Source: Triplophysa rosa (lineage: Eukaryota > Chordata > Actinopteri > Cypriniformes > Nemacheilidae). Taken from it: a stretch of 64,000 nucleotides of DNA. The notes under the pieces are model-generated. The model did not search any database and had not been told where the DNA came from. It saw only the letters and a list, made by a program, of their open reading frames with translations. Shown piece after piece: positions 22,601-37,600 of this stretch. Location of the stretch: assembly GCF_024868665.1 (NCBI RefSeq), contig NC_079913.1, forward strand, positions 10,084,895 to 10,148,894, written 5' to 3'. A program made the position numbers and the translations under genes. The stretch's first letter is position 1. Each line of letters begins with the position of its first letter.

Positions 22601-25600
22601 AAGAGTCATATACAGGTTTTCAATGACATGGAGGTGAATAAATCATGACTGTATTTTCATTTTTGTGTGAACGATCCCTGTAATACTTCAACCATACAAC
22701 AATGGAATTATAATACAGTATAATAAGCTCCTTGAAAGACAGGCATAATGCTTTCATAGGTATGATATAAAAACTGTCACCTACAGGGGAATGTGCCCAA
22801 AAATGTCGCCAATGAGGGTATTATGACCTGCTGTTGAATCTGTCTGTTTTGTGCAATTGCATTGGTAAATGAGTTCATTCGACTCAGCCATCCTTGAAGG
22901 TACCTGATAGTCTAAGCTCCTCTTTCCTTCTGCATGAGTTGTTTATTTATATTCAGAGGAAGAGTAGTGAGTGTGTGTGTTGTCAGAGGTAATGCCGTGT
23001 ATCTCAATGGCATGAGTGTGGAACACACGGTGAAACTAACAGTGTGACATGCCACTGAAAGATTTGAGTTTATCTGGGTGAATGCAGGTATCCTGGGATG
23101 ACTTTGTTGCAGCAGTGAATGCATACACATTTTTTTCAGACAAAATCTTTCAAACTATGTGTGTTTTTTTTATGTGGAACATGTCAAAAATAGGACTTTT
23201 TGTGGCTGTCATGTTACACTAGGATATTTTAGGGTACCAAATTTCTTTAAATGATGTCTCATGAATAATATGAGTTATATTAAACTACTGTCAATTTCCC
23301 TGACTGACCAATCAGAATGAAGCATTCAAATCCAAGGAATAAGAAGATGTAAAAATGTTTTGTTTTTTCCACTCAGGACGTTCTCAGAAAACGATTGCAC
23401 CACTGTGATCCCCCCTGAACCGTGTCTCAGTCCCACAAAAGATCTGGTCTACAGCAAGACTGCCAAACAGTGCCTGGAAGAGATCTCAGGTAGGACAAAT
23501 CCCAACACATGTGCACCCTCACACTGTCGGACCTACAAGAACATCACACACACACTAAACATAGGCACAGATTCACTCTGCCAGCCTCTAGTTCCATGTT
23601 GCTATCACAGCAAGCAAAGGTCAGAAATGACAGGTGGACAAAGGCCGGCTTGTTTGGGAGGCCAAGCAGCAGAATGTGTTGTTTACTGGTGCTTGTGTGT
23701 TATTCTGCATGTGTGACTGTGATGTGACAGCTGATAGCTGAATATTGGTGCCCGGGGCTCAGGCGCTGCACGCGCACGTATCTTAACATCCAGCTCTGAA
23801 AAATAAATGCTAATAGCAGCGATTGCTGCATTTCTCCCCACTGTAAACAGCAGTCTCTGGAATTGGAATTTCACTGTGACATCAGCGCTTTTGTGTGCCC
23901 GTTTATTTGTTCATTTACTGTTTGTATATTTCTCAGCAGAGCCTCTGCTGTTGTGTTTTTTACCTGAGCTTGATTGTCATGTTTTCAGTGCATTTTGTTA
24001 ACTCTGTGTGATGATATTTAGTTGTTTACTTCGGATTTCTAAGCACACATTGTAATGTCACTTGTTTTTAGTTACACAAAAGAACTCATAACAAACCCGG
24101 CTGAAAAAATCTTTAATGAGATACAAATTAGTGCTTTAGAATGCACAAAAATGTCTGGAATGTTGAATTAAAATGAGTAGACTGCAGACACAAACCCATA
24201 ACCACACAGCGCTCAGTGTTCATCAATGAGAATGTGTGTCTGCTTAAGAAAGAAGCAGACCATTTTACCCTGTGCAATTGTAAATATATTAGGGAAATAA
24301 ATACAAAATGTAAGTGGAAGAGCTAGATTGTAATGTTATCCTGATTTCGCTTTGTTACTAGTTAATAAGCCTTTTCACATTTGCACATTTTTGAAAGAAA
24401 CATCAATATTTTCGTCTCAAAAACAGATGAAACTATATGGCAGTTCTAATATACATTGTTGGTCCTATCAAAAATGAAGTCAATAAGAAGCTTTGTAATT
24501 GGTAATCATCTTACCTGTGTCACATACTTCACATATTTCAATCATTTTAATGATATCGACAATATGATCTTAAATACTTACCAAATAATGTGACTCAAAT
24601 ACCTGTAGTCAAACTAGCCTATACGTTTTTATGCTCTACTGTATTCCAATAACTCTCTTATTTCTTTATTTTGTTATTTCTCCTAAGGAATATTTGGAAA
24701 AACATCTGAGTCATTTATTTAAACATATTTACAACATAGTCCATATTTAAATAGACTACTTATAGACGTTAACCTCAGAACTCCTCCTATTGCAGTGCAT
24801 TGTGGGTTACACCCGGCTGTAAAAGTCATTCCACTTATACCACAAGAACAACATGCATGCACCTGTTATGTTTTTGCATGTTTGGCTGGTTGGGTTTATA
24901 GTAATGTTGGGTGATATTAAAGCCGTTAAAGCTGCATTCAAAAAACTGAATGATCCAGTATCTGGATGTCTGGTCAAGTGATTCGGATCATAATATTTAA
25001 AACATATTTCATGACATAATGCAATCAAATGTATAGATAATTATACTCATGCTATAATCATAATACTCACAGTACAACATCTTTTTAGAATACATTTGTT
25101 CAATAGGTGGAGAGAGCTTTACAAGCTACAGTTTTGTCTTACGCTATTCCCACAACCCACACACACATACCTGTGTTGCTCTGAAGGCGTGTGCTCACTT
25201 GGTAGCCAACAGCAACAGGAAATCAGCTAGCACCGCAGTAAAGAGAGAGCGAGAAAAGAGATGAATAAAGGGAATAAAACAGCACACGGCGTGTTAAAAG
25301 AAGGCAGGCGGACCCTAAGCTCACATCTGAGCGCATACGCATACGCACATGCACCCTCTCCCTCTCTCTCTCTCTGCTGTCCCTCAGAGCAAACCACATG
25401 CGCTCGCCCTATCGCCGGTAATTAATAGAGTGTGTGAAGAGTCCTCAGTCACTGAGAGAGAAACAGGAAGGAGAGGAGATGCCGTGAAAGATGTGTATTT
25501 TACTGTAACCGAAACCCGACGCTGATCCACTCCCTGCGCGTCTCCGTGCTGCATTGAAGGAAAAAGCGGCGGAAAGAGAAAAGGAGGAACACGAGGAAGA

Positions 25601-28600
25601 GAATGATCTCAGCGTGCGCACCTGCATGCTGGTTATTGGCTGCGTCGATCGTGCGTGTGGGCAGGATGGTATTTGAAGCTCCCTGGTGTAAGGGGCAGTT
25701 TTGCGGGCAGGCGCAGGCGTCCTGAGCCAATCGACGTCTGAGCGTGTGCGTGAGTGCCAGCAGCCACCTGAAGCTGCCTCATCTTTACAATTCTTTTGCA
25801 CGCACACATCATGTGAGGAGATCTCCAAACTTAGAAAAAAGTCTAAAGAACTAGGGATCAAGAACATCTGACATGAAGCGAGGAGCCGAGTTTTCCGTGT
25901 TCCAGGGTGGCAGCCCGCCACGCAAGACGCCGCAGCCCGTCCCGGACAACCTGAACCTCCGCAAACAGCGTTCCCTCGGTAACCTGGTGCTGCTTAGCGA
26001 TGGGGAGCAGAGGGTTTACGCCTTCGAGCTGGATGAGCCATCGTGCCCCCCTTCGTCAACCTCAGGGGCATCGTCATCATCACCTTCGCCCCAACACGGA
26101 AGAGGCAGCGCCCGCCGGCACCCAGACAGCACTGCACGAGCACGCTCGCTATCTCTGTCCCTCACCAAAGTGCTCTCTCAATCCGAGCACTCCCTAATAC
26201 CCGTTCCCTGGGGGCGTAAATCCAGCCGGATGGCGCCCGCTCAGCGGCACCAGCGACCGGAGGTGATGGGTGATGTGAGCGGCGGTAGGAGATCAGATGA
26301 GGTCTCACGGGCAGGGTCAGCGAGCACAGGAGGAGACTGGGCAGAAGAACTAGAGAGTGCCAGAGAGGAACAGGCACAGTTGGATAAAGAGGTTATAATG
26401 ACTATGCTGGGAGACCTGGAGCAGGTTTTAACCCCCCAGAAACGCCGTAAGTGCCGTGCCACACATAAACACACAGTGTGACTCCAATTCTTTTTAGTGC
26501 TAAAACTTTGCCGTGACATAGCCGTCTCTGATTGTTGCTGTGAAATTGGTCATTTTTATAAGTGCATTTGGAGTCTGGCATGTAACTGCATCAGAAACAT
26601 CTCTGGAGGGTGTCTGGGTGAATTATGATTCTCGCCTTGTGGAATAGGAGAACATTTAGAAGCCAGATTCACCTGCCGGCTATGGAAGTGTTGCCGTGCT
26701 GTCTACTGCTCAGATCAATAGCTCAATTTACCCCGCCGTCTGTGTGATCCATGCTTTTATTTCCAGCCTATCCAAAGGTAACCGGCAACCACGGGGCTGT
26801 ATGCACCTCATCTGATTGAAATAATTCAGCCGTATGTATTTCGTTCTGATAGTAATGTTCTCCTTACCTACTGACTGTTAGAGTCCCTAATAAATGAAGC
26901 TAGTTTTGTTATTGCTGTATTCCTGTCAGTAGAGTTTTTAGGGGTGCTTGATGAGTCAAGCCATCATATATTTGCTTATATTTGCATATATTAAAGGGAT
27001 ACTCCATATACTGTTATCATTTATTCAGCCTTAAAGTTGTTCCAAGCCTGTATACATTTCTTTGTTCGGTCGAACACAAAGAAAGGTACTTGGAAGAATG
27101 TTAGCAACTGACAGTTCTGGGGCACCATTGACTACCATAGTAGGAAAGATTAATGTATCTTTTTTTGTTCTGTTGAACAGAAAAAAAGAATTTTGAGGAA
27201 TTTAGGAAAGCAAACAGTTCTGGAGCACCTTTGACTATACCATTTTGTTTTTTCTACTATGGTAGTCAATGGTGCCCTAGAATTGTCAGTTGCAAACATT
27301 CACAAATCGTTCTGTGTGTTCAACCAAACAAAGAAAGGTAAACAGGTTTGGAACAACTTGAGGGTGGAGCATCCCTTTAACCCTAAATATTTTACTGCGC
27401 CAGGTAACAGTCTGTGAGCTATGGATATCATAAATCAAGACTTCAGGTTTGAATAATCCTATAGACTTCAATTTTAAGATCTGAATCACACCTAGGGATC
27501 AGAGGATCAAAGAGACAAGGCATGAGATTTTTTGGCTTAGGTCAGTGAGTATCCACCCCGAACACCTCAGCAACCGCATGGCAATGACCTGGCAACCACC
27601 CAAAATGACATGGCATCTGGTGTCAATTTTTGCGCACGCAACTATCACCACTCAGGTGAGAAAATAAGATTATAATATACATTTTAACATTTTCTCAATT
27701 CCACTTGTATGTTAGATAACATTACTTGCATCAGAACAAGACTTCTGTATATAAATGACCTCTCTTGTCGAGCTTATCACACGACGCGATGAGGTTAAAT
27801 CAGTGGAAACTCAGCTGTCGTCTGATCCAACAGAGCCTGTGGTGTCCTCACACCCTCATCCACTGGTGACAGGCTGAAGTGGTTCTTACAAATTGTGTCT
27901 GCTCACCCAAGGGCAACAAGTGCAGTTTTGCCGTCCAGAACTCATTTCATCAAATATGGTATGGACTCACATGCAGTGATAATATGAGCGCACCTGCTGT
28001 ATGTGTGCATGCATGTGTGTTTAAATGGCCCTGTTTGGTTCATTGCTCCAGTCCATTACAAGCACATAAAGCAAAGCCTTATGGGTAACACAGGGTCTAA
28101 TAGAGTCACCATGACTGTATATGTGTTTGCTTGTGTCCTGGAGCCGTACCTCCTTGTAATAGGGCTATAACATGTATGTTGGACGCAGAGGATATGATTC
28201 ACTAAAATGTGCCTCACCACTGCAGTCTGGCTTTGGATGGTTGGTCTGTCATGACACTGTCAAGCTAAATTATTGTGTTCCTCTTCCATCTTTAACCCTC
28301 TTGAGATCTTTTACTCAGAGACTGCTTGAGTCAGACTCACTTTTGTTTGATTCCATCTGTTTGAAGTACGGGTTGTCTTCTTTGGGGTAAATCATGGCAA
28401 AATATGTTAGTAATGACCTCTTAGACGCATTGATTTTTATTCTAGCATAATAATGTTGAGTATATCCATCCTCTAACATTCACAGGTATCTGTTAACATT
28501 TTTATATATTGTATATGAGTCTTTACGGAAGATACGTTTTGAATTTTTCAACATGGTTCACCAAAGCTGTAAAGAGATTACAAAATGGCCTCACAAATTC

Positions 28601-31600
28601 AACAAACCTACACGCACAACCTATAGACACATGACACTGAACTGGATTTTTTTGTGCAAATTTGCCAACCCAGTTCTACTGTGCTGGTGTTAGGGTGTTG
28701 CTATGCGACCGAATAGCATTCTGAGTCATTAACACATTGTTATGTCGCGCCTAGGTTGCTAGGGTGTTGCTAGGTGGTTTCTAGGATGTTATAGCTAGCT
28801 GTGAGGTGGTGATTAATTGGATCAAGTCTTCTAGGATATTCAGATCCCACAATATGGCTAAGGTCCTTCCTTCAGTATACGTCTATTCCTGTTTTTCATT
28901 TGTTAGTTAAATTGGTAAATCTGACTACTAAATAGTAAGTAAGGAATAATTGACGACGGGGCATTGAATTCTTTGAAAATAATGCACACCCCGGGGTGAC
29001 ATTTGTATGGTATTTGTCCCGGAATGCACTTGTTGGTAGGACTAATTTCTTACGCATTTCATCTGAAGCCGTTGCTTGAGCCTGCATATGCAGTTATCCG
29101 AGAGCGAGAGGAAGACAGACAGCGCACATGCAAACGTGTTTGATTCCTTGCGAGAGAAAAGCCAAGTATTTATATTTGATTTGTTTTCGTCGTATATAAC
29201 GCCCCTGTCATATAAAAAAAAGTGTAAGGAGAAAAAACGTTACAGATATTTCTGTGTCAGCTGCGGTTCTCGTCCCGTTTTCCCATTCCACAGACGATTT
29301 AAGCTGTTGCTTTTGTTATTTTTATGTTTCTTCGTGTTTTTACTTTAATCTGCTGATTATGTCATGTAGTTTGCCGTTACCTTTGATATATGCTTTAGTT
29401 TTTTGTCTGAACAGTCCTGTACAGCGCTGTCGCCATTGTTGTGAAATGTTCATGCTGTCCATAAATATGAATAGTTATTTCTTCTCAAGACAATGGAATT
29501 TGCCTGTCATTTTGCCTGTTGTTAGATCCGTATTCAGTGGTAGACAGTACGCTCCAGTATAGTTTAACTTGGCGCAGTGATATGGAACTGTAATTCTGTC
29601 AACAGATATGGAACTACTTCATATGTATGCGTTTAACTGAAAAATAATGCACACCCGTGGAACGTTCGTCAGCCAATCAGAATGAAGCATTCAACAGCCC
29701 TGTGGTATAATATCACAATAATGCCTTGTTTCGCTTGGTCTGAGTGTAAGTAAATGTCAGACTCTCCCAATTCCAAAACAGACATGCTAACTCGCAAAAA
29801 ATGTGATGTTTCATTACACCGGGGTGACATGGAGGTGTCTGGCAGGTGGGAAGAGCTGTTAGTAATGCTTCAAGGTGTGAATGCTAATGCAATGCGTGTC
29901 ATTCTCCTGAACAACAAAACACCTGAGAAAACACTTTAGATTTATAATACTGCTTTCTTTAAGAAAGGTTTGGTTTTTGATCATGTTCCATCTGATGTTT
30001 ACAAGCTCATACAGTATTTTACGTCATTAGTAGTTAAAAAAGACTAGTTAACAATATAGCACTTCTTATCCTGCAACTGTTTGCAGTTTAAGATGGACAT
30101 GGGACATAATTGCGACCCCTTTAACATTCATATTGTGAGTGAATTATAAGACCAGAAGTTGTATTGACTAGATATGCAATATCATTGAAATAACAATACA
30201 ATCAATCAATCAAGAAGTAAGCACCTTTTTTATGTTATTGTTTGTTCCGTAGCTCATTACATGCTAGCCTTAGGGGTGATGATATAAAGTCTTTGGATGA
30301 ATATCCTGACAATATTGGAACAAAAAGTTGGGTCTGAGATGTGGGAGCTCTTGGACCCCTTACTGTCATCATCAGCCTCATTGAGTGTCTCTGAGTATCT
30401 GTCGCTGTTCAATGAGTTTAATGCCCTGAAAAACAAGTGCTTAATGACATGAGTGCCTCTACAACCCATTTTTCAGTTCCAAAATTTGTTTGATTCCACA
30501 CCCCCACCCCGCCCACAAAACAGATTTAGGCTATAATCAAACTTCGCAAGCTCAATTTCGCGCACCTAATTTTCATTCCGAAGAGTAAAGGTGTGTGATG
30601 AATAATGCAGCGTTAATACACGTTTACACAGTTTGTGGCTGACATTATGCACAATATTTTAAGTGCGAGAGAAGCTGCTTATAAAATATACAGTAGGTCT
30701 AACCTTAGGCTTGAAAAACTTTTGGCGACCTCAAGGTTGAAAAGTTCTGTAGTTCTCCGTACGACCATACACACTACGAGTTCATTTCAATCCTATCCCG
30801 AAGGTTAGAACGAAAATATATGCATTAGGACGTCTCACAATCCGAATTTGACGGATTTCTGCTTGACAGGCAGATCATGCTCCAGCCAAACTTTAAGATG
30901 GGTTTAAGGGTTGGAATGTGGTGTCATAACGCACGGATTACTCCTTGCTCGGTGGAAAAGTGATGACCGTGAAATCTGTCCCTTCATCCCATCAGCTGCA
31001 CAGCAAGCTGTAACTTCAGCATCTGAGTTGACATGCAAGAGCAGACAGATTCCGCTTAACCGCGTGTTTGAATGATTCACATTTTGAGTCCATTCATCCA
31101 AACTATGAAGTAGCAAGTGACTTGGCGGCGGTAACAGGGTCAATATAAAGATTTCTTTTCTCTGTTTCCGTAGGGGAAGATCCAGAGACAAGAAGGATGC
31201 GAACGGTGAAGAACATCGCAGATCTGAGACAGAATCTTGAAGAAACCATGTCCAGTTTACGTGGGACGCAAGTTAGCCACAGGTGAGTGTGATATGAGAA
31301 ATTATATACTTTAAGAGACAGCTCTAAAAATTTTCTAAGAAGTTTTCTGAATTTACTGTAGGGAAAATCATAACTTTTGTTTCATTCTGTGAACTGGTGA
31401 CCACATTTCTCCCAAATATCAAATGAAAATATAGTTTTTTTATTGGCATTTATTTGCAGAATATTAGAACATGACAAACTGGTCAAAATAACAAAAAATG
31501 ATACATTGTTTGCAGTTCTTGTTTAACGCTGCAAAGAAAGTTCATATTCATGTTTAAACAACACAATACTAATGTTATACAATTTTAGGGAAAGTGTACA

Positions 31601-34600
31601 AATGAATATGTGATTGAAAAAGGTTTTATACGTCTTTTCCATTACTGTTTTTTATATTCATACTGCAAATTTATATTCATACATGAGGTTTATTTCTGTT
31701 AAAAGTCAACAGACACTGGACTGGAATTGCCACAATAAATGCTGAAACTGCTGTGGTCTTTTTTTTCTGTCGCTATATTATAAAAATTACAGCAATAATA
31801 TACATTTTTACATGATTTTATATAGAAAAAATATAAAAATACAGCATGAAGTATACAACACCATATTACATCAGTTAAGTAAAACATTGTAAAAACCCTG
31901 GCGGAAAGAAAGTTTTCTAACTCCAAAACTAGACATGTGTATTTAATTTTAGCTTCAGTGATGAACTCGGCAAAAAAACAGTGACAGCTTGCACTTAATT
32001 TTCCCCCAAATTTAATTTCCTTAAAGACAGAGCTCAGTTTGGCTCACAAACTATACAACTTATAGCCTCAGTGTGCCAACATTTCAAACAAATATGCTTT
32101 TAAACGTCAAAGTTAACTTATTTATTTCTAGCGTCTAGTTTCAAATTCCCAATCACCTATTGACTTAAACACAACACAGACAGATGCAAAATCATGTCCA
32201 TTTGTCCAGCTCTAGAATGACCTATTTTGCCACTTGTCTCTTCATCTCAGTTACAATGTGAATGTAATTTCACAGGAAAATGGTTCTGAGGCAGAGCTCT
32301 GACATGACAGATGGCGTTGGCCCTCTCTCTCTTCCACTTTCTCTCTCTCTTGGTCTCCCTCACGGGGAGCATCTTCCTCGAAAATCAATGCTTGGCTTTT
32401 TTCTAAAGCACATTGCTTCACACAGGAGCCAAAAAGGTGTTAGACACTTCCTTAGGCACACTCCCTCACCATAAAGATAACCAGTCCAGAGTCAATGAAT
32501 CAAAAACACTGCAACCACTTTTTGTATAGAGTTCATAATGTTCAGATACTGTATATATAGTGTTGACATGTAGCCATCTGGCTTTGCTTGCAATAAATGA
32601 AGATAAGGAAAAACAATGAATCATCGTGACGGCTAAAATATAATAATTCAATAGGATGTGCCTTATAATGTATGAAGGCCTTGCGTTGAAAAGCTATAGA
32701 GACCCAGACATGACTTTTAATTGTAGGAAAGAGCTCTATTTTTCAGCATTGCCATCACTCAGTTGTCGACTTGATGAAGTCGACCTGTCTTCTCCAGAGA
32801 TATTCGCCCACTGTGCGGATTCCATCACACATTTATTGGAACCTTTCTGGCTCCTGTAATTGAGCTTTTGGAAATCGAGTCCCATCCATCTCCAAACACA
32901 CGTTATGAATGGTGTACATTCTGAACGAATACAGAGTTTCTTCTTCACACACTCATTTACTACACTGCTGCGGATGCCATATAGCTGTATTGATCTGGCC
33001 CTGTGTTCCAGTTTTGGAGCTTTTCAGAGCTTAAAAATTGTATTGATTGACATTAAAGAATAAATATTCTCCGCCTTTGAGAGGGATATCTTGAAGGTCA
33101 AGCAAGCACCTCAGACAACAATTTAAAAAATGATATCGCTGGGTTTTGAGGCCAAGGATCTCAAGGGGTTTTGTATACAATACTGAATGCTATATCAGCA
33201 GATTAAGTCATGTAAATATATGTAAACTTTGTGTAAGTGTGTTTTCTTTCAAAGTTTGGTATCAGGTCATATTATTTTGGGGGTCCAAAATTCTGAGACC
33301 ACTATACATTTCTTTGTTCTGATGCGAAAGATATTTATAAGAATGAAACCGCTCTTGGCCACCATTGACCGTAGTAGAAAAATTACAACGGTAGTCAAAA
33401 GTTCCCCTAGAACTGTTTGTTTTTTCTACATTCTTCAAAATATCTTCTTTTGTGTTCAACAGAACAAAGAAATTTACCAAGATTTTTTTCCTACTATGGT
33501 AGTCAATGGTGGCCAAGAACAGTTTGGTTACAAGTATTCTTCCAAATATCTTTCTTTGTGTTCATCAGAACAAATTTATACAGATTTGATTTTTGGGTGA
33601 ACTGTTAAGTTGTTAAAGGCTGATCACACAAATTTCCTTATGCTTACATTTCTTATACACTGTACATCATAACCTGCATTGTTTGAAGTTTTTAAAATAT
33701 CATACCTTTTCATTTTTTCTAGATTAAGTAAAAATGTTTTCTAGGTTTCCACATGGAATTTGTGCAATACTTTATTGTATGTATACTGTGCTTGTGTGCG
33801 TGCGTGCATGTGTGTGTATTTGTCATACCACTCAGTATAGCTGGTTCATCTTCCATAAATCCAATTGATCTCTCTCTAACCCATCGCTTATTTTCCTGAT
33901 CTCATTTCCAGCACATTTAGTTAGATCAGTCTTATTACCTAATTGATAAAAGAAGCCCAATACACCCTGAATCATCACCCCAACGGTCCATCTTTCTTTA
34001 TCACTTCTGTAATCCACTCATTTTAGAGGATGTTTCCATGACCTTAATTCCATTGAAGGCACCTGTGGTATAGGTATATATGGCCAGTTTTATCAGTCCA
34101 TTAGCTTCTTGGCCATTCAAGAGAGGCATAACAGAGCAGGACAGCAGATTCGGAAAAATGCAGCAGTCTTACCCTTTCCCAATAGCTGTGGCATGTTGCT
34201 AAGAGACGGACTTGTCGAGAAGAATATAGCAGAACTGGCAGCTGTCAGGAGGAGTGGCATCAGAGAAGAAGATAAACGCAGGAGACCGGTCCAGCAGGTC
34301 ATTTTGGAGATCAATTGGTTAGATAGAGCAACCAGCTAATGTTTTCCGTATTATATGATGTTAACTAACTCTTAAAGGGACAGTTCACCCCAAGATGAAA
34401 ATTCTGTCACCATTTACTCACCCTCAAGTTGTTCAAACCTGTATGAATTTCTTTGTTTTTCTGAACACAAAAAAAGATATTTGAAAGAATGTGAGTAACC
34501 AAACAGATCTCATTCCCCATTTACTGCCGTAGTAGGGCAAATAAATACTATGCTTGTCAATGGGGGATGGAATCTGTTTGGTTACTGGCATTCTTCCAAC

Positions 34601-37600
34601 TATCTTTCTTTGTGTTCAGCATAACAAGGACATTTGTACAGGTTTGGAACTATCTGAGGGTAAGTTAATGATGACAGAATTTTCATTTTTGGGTGAACTG
34701 TAGTATAGTCATAAAACACTAAGCTGCTAAATTTTTATTTGTAGAAGAAATGGGAGGGGTATCTTTTTTGTTGGTTTAGGTTTGTGCAATGCATACTTTT
34801 TTGCAAAGGCCACTTTTAGATGGTTATAAAAGTGACCGTGTGCCAGTAAATATGACAATCAATTTAAGATTACGATTGCAAATTTTCAGTCCCGAGAAAG
34901 AATTTAAGGAATATATTTCAACATTTACTGTCATTTTAACTTTACAGTTTCAATTCTTCTATAGCAAAATTACGGTCACACATTTTAAGGTCCAATTCTC
35001 GCTACTAACAAGCCATTAACTACGACTTTTGCCTCAATAAACTCCTAATTTGGTGCTTATTAATAGTTAGTATGATAGTTGTTAGGTTCAGGTATTGGGT
35101 AGGATTAGGGATGTAGAATATGGTCATGCAGAATATGCTTCATAAGTACTAATAAACAGCCAATATTCTAATAATATGCATGCTAGTAAGCAACTGTTAA
35201 TAGTGAGAATTGGTCCCTATACTAAAGTGTTACCAAAATTACTTATTAATAACAGATTCGTGAAAACTCACAGAGTTTCAGTGTCATTACAGTTGTTCAC
35301 AAATAGCGCTCGCAGTATTCAGACCAGCACAGCTCTGTAAGTTTATCTCCGCCTCCATATGTTGGCACACAATCTACATATGTGCCAAGGGAAATTACAA
35401 CCACTTTTGTTTGTACCACCCAGTCAAAGTTCTATTTATTCCATGTTTTTCGTTGGTTATTTGTGTGTGCTCTTTCAATTTGATCTATACTTTGCCTACT
35501 GGAATAAATCGACCATCCTCTGCACCATTCATTGTTACTGCTGAAGAGTATTTTGTGTCTGTAGATAACACTGAACTACCATTTGTGTGACCATCACTAG
35601 CTTGTTTTCCATCCTCCATTGCCGCTGAGTCACAACTCTCTGGTGGATTTTATAATAGGAACATCCACGCACATACAACGTTTCTATAGCCCTGGGTACA
35701 ACTAATGCTGGTGGCCGCCCTTTCAAATATATCACTGCACAACAGGATAACAGTAGATGCGGAAGCTATTTTAAGATTCGGACAGGACCCACGGAGTCTT
35801 CGATACAAATCTATAACCTACTTATTTTGAATAGTTCTCTATTGGCTGGCTATTTAAAAACACAAACTGATTGGACGTGCCATTGCAAAGTATTCGCAAA
35901 TGCGTCTTTTTTATAAAGTCTACTTTTTGGGGAATTTTCTTACCCAACTTGCATGCCTAACAGGCTAAACAAGCTAGAATGAATGAGTTTCTCTTTTGTA
36001 AACACTTTGATTGTGAGGATATGACTATACTGAGTCTGGCACTGTATCCATGACAACATTATATTGATGCTGATGACACATTTGTTAAGCGACACTCAAT
36101 GCTGACCCCCTGCTGATGTCTTATTTATGAATTTGTATATTCAATGCTGTATTTTAACACTGTCGTGTGATCGTTTCGCCACTAGAGAGGGCTGTTGCAG
36201 GACGTGGTTTTCATTCTTGCATGTGTGGGGTGTGTCAATCTGGGCATCTGTATTTGAGCATGTGTTTTCACGGCTAGCATCACACACATTCCCACATTAA
36301 CAAGCTTGTGACATTTGAACACGCCCACATCAATACACATACACACACAATCTAATCCATAGCAGTAGTGCTTTATAAAGGTCAGATCGACGTTGCTGTC
36401 TTGTTGATGGACCGCTGATTGTTGAAGTGGATTAGACATGACACGATCAGAATAGCTTCGGTTTTATGAAGAGCACCGATCGCACGCGGCAGCATTGGCA
36501 ATCTTTCTGCTTCAGCTGGGTCCTTCACACCACACTGAACACTCTCAACCTACAGATAGAAGCCCTGCTGTGAGGAGAGACGCTGTCTAATATAGACATG
36601 CGAACGATCTGTTGTGGATAAGAATATAAAGACATCGTGTAGAAGTGGAGATGAGTTAAAGGGATTGATTGCCTTGAAATAAAAATTCTTTCACAACGAA
36701 ACCGATTATGATGCATAAATGTATCCTGCAAATATTGACTTTGGTGTGTTTCTCACACAATGCCGTCAGACAAAATATTTTTTTTCAAGACCTCTAAAAT
36801 GAAGTGTGTTCAACATACAACGAATGTCTGAAAGAAAGCTGTCACGAAGCAAATTCAAGACACGATGTTTTTGAGTCTAGTCTAGATTGCTGCATTGCAG
36901 GGTGCACGCCGGTCCTCAAACTGTCAAGTAAACCGTTCACCTTGGCGCAGGTGTTGTATACTTGTGTCTCGAAATAACACATCAGCTGTTTTAAAAGCAG
37001 GATATTGATCTGAGTACCCAAGTCCCTCTGCAGTCCCAAACTTCTCTCATCTAACCCCCTTCTTTATCTCTTTCCCCATTTCTAGTACCCTAGAGACAAC
37101 CTTTGACACCACAGTAACTACAGAAGTGAACGGGCGTGGCCTCCCTGCGCTCTCCAGTCGCTCCTCCACCATGGCTTGGCGTCTCGGCCAATCGTCAAGC
37201 CCCCGTCTGCAGGCCGGAGATGCACCTAGCTACGCCCCGCCCAGATCCACCGCAGGCACTACTGGTCGCTATGGTGATGCCTCCAGGTTGTTGTACACTG
37301 CCCCCCTGAGGAGAGCGGCCGCCTCAGGGGTTAGAGGGTCAGAGCCGGGGGAGAAGGGCGGGATCTCGGAGGCGGGGCCAGAGGTGGACGTCACCGGATA
37401 TGGGAGTGATGGAGAAATACTTGCAAAGAATGTGCATGCAGATGACATCAGTGGGTAAGAAACACATACCAGACAATGGAAATAAAGACAAGCAGAAGCA
37501 GAAACAAAGATCCTTCCATCCCTCCCATACACATGCACATCGTATTTCTGTGTATGGAAGAATAACTCAGGGTCACCGAGTGACGCGGCACTGCTTCTGT

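Larger units (their letters stand above)
20476..23376 (+). other. Intron, 2.9 kb
   Basis: It holds a tRNA-derived SINE (20687-20960) and an inverted-repeat MITE (22392-22682). The rest shows no gene. Confidence 0.75.
23490..31173 (+). other. Intron, 7.7 kb, containing an internal first exon
   Basis: It contains the NAV1-like alternative first exon (25873-26446) with a GC- and CpG-richer upstream region (about 25190-25872), a MITE (26993-27380) and a dispersed GTTGCTAGGGTGTTGCTAGG repeat (28683-28800). From 28940 to 29725 there may be another DNA element, since AATAATGCACACC occurs near both ends. No other exon is supported. Confidence 0.75.
31283..37085 (+). other. Intron, 5.8 kb
   Basis: It holds members of the inverted-repeat MITE family (about 33264-33607, degraded, and 34372-34700) and an element with TCCAATTCTC / GAGAATTGG ends (34989-35234). 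I see no exon. The remaining sequence is AT-rich. Confidence 0.75.

Noticed and set aside
25445..25921. 158-residue minus-strand open frame
   Set aside because: It overlaps the start of the alternative first exon and the GC-richer region before it. It has no recognisable protein features.
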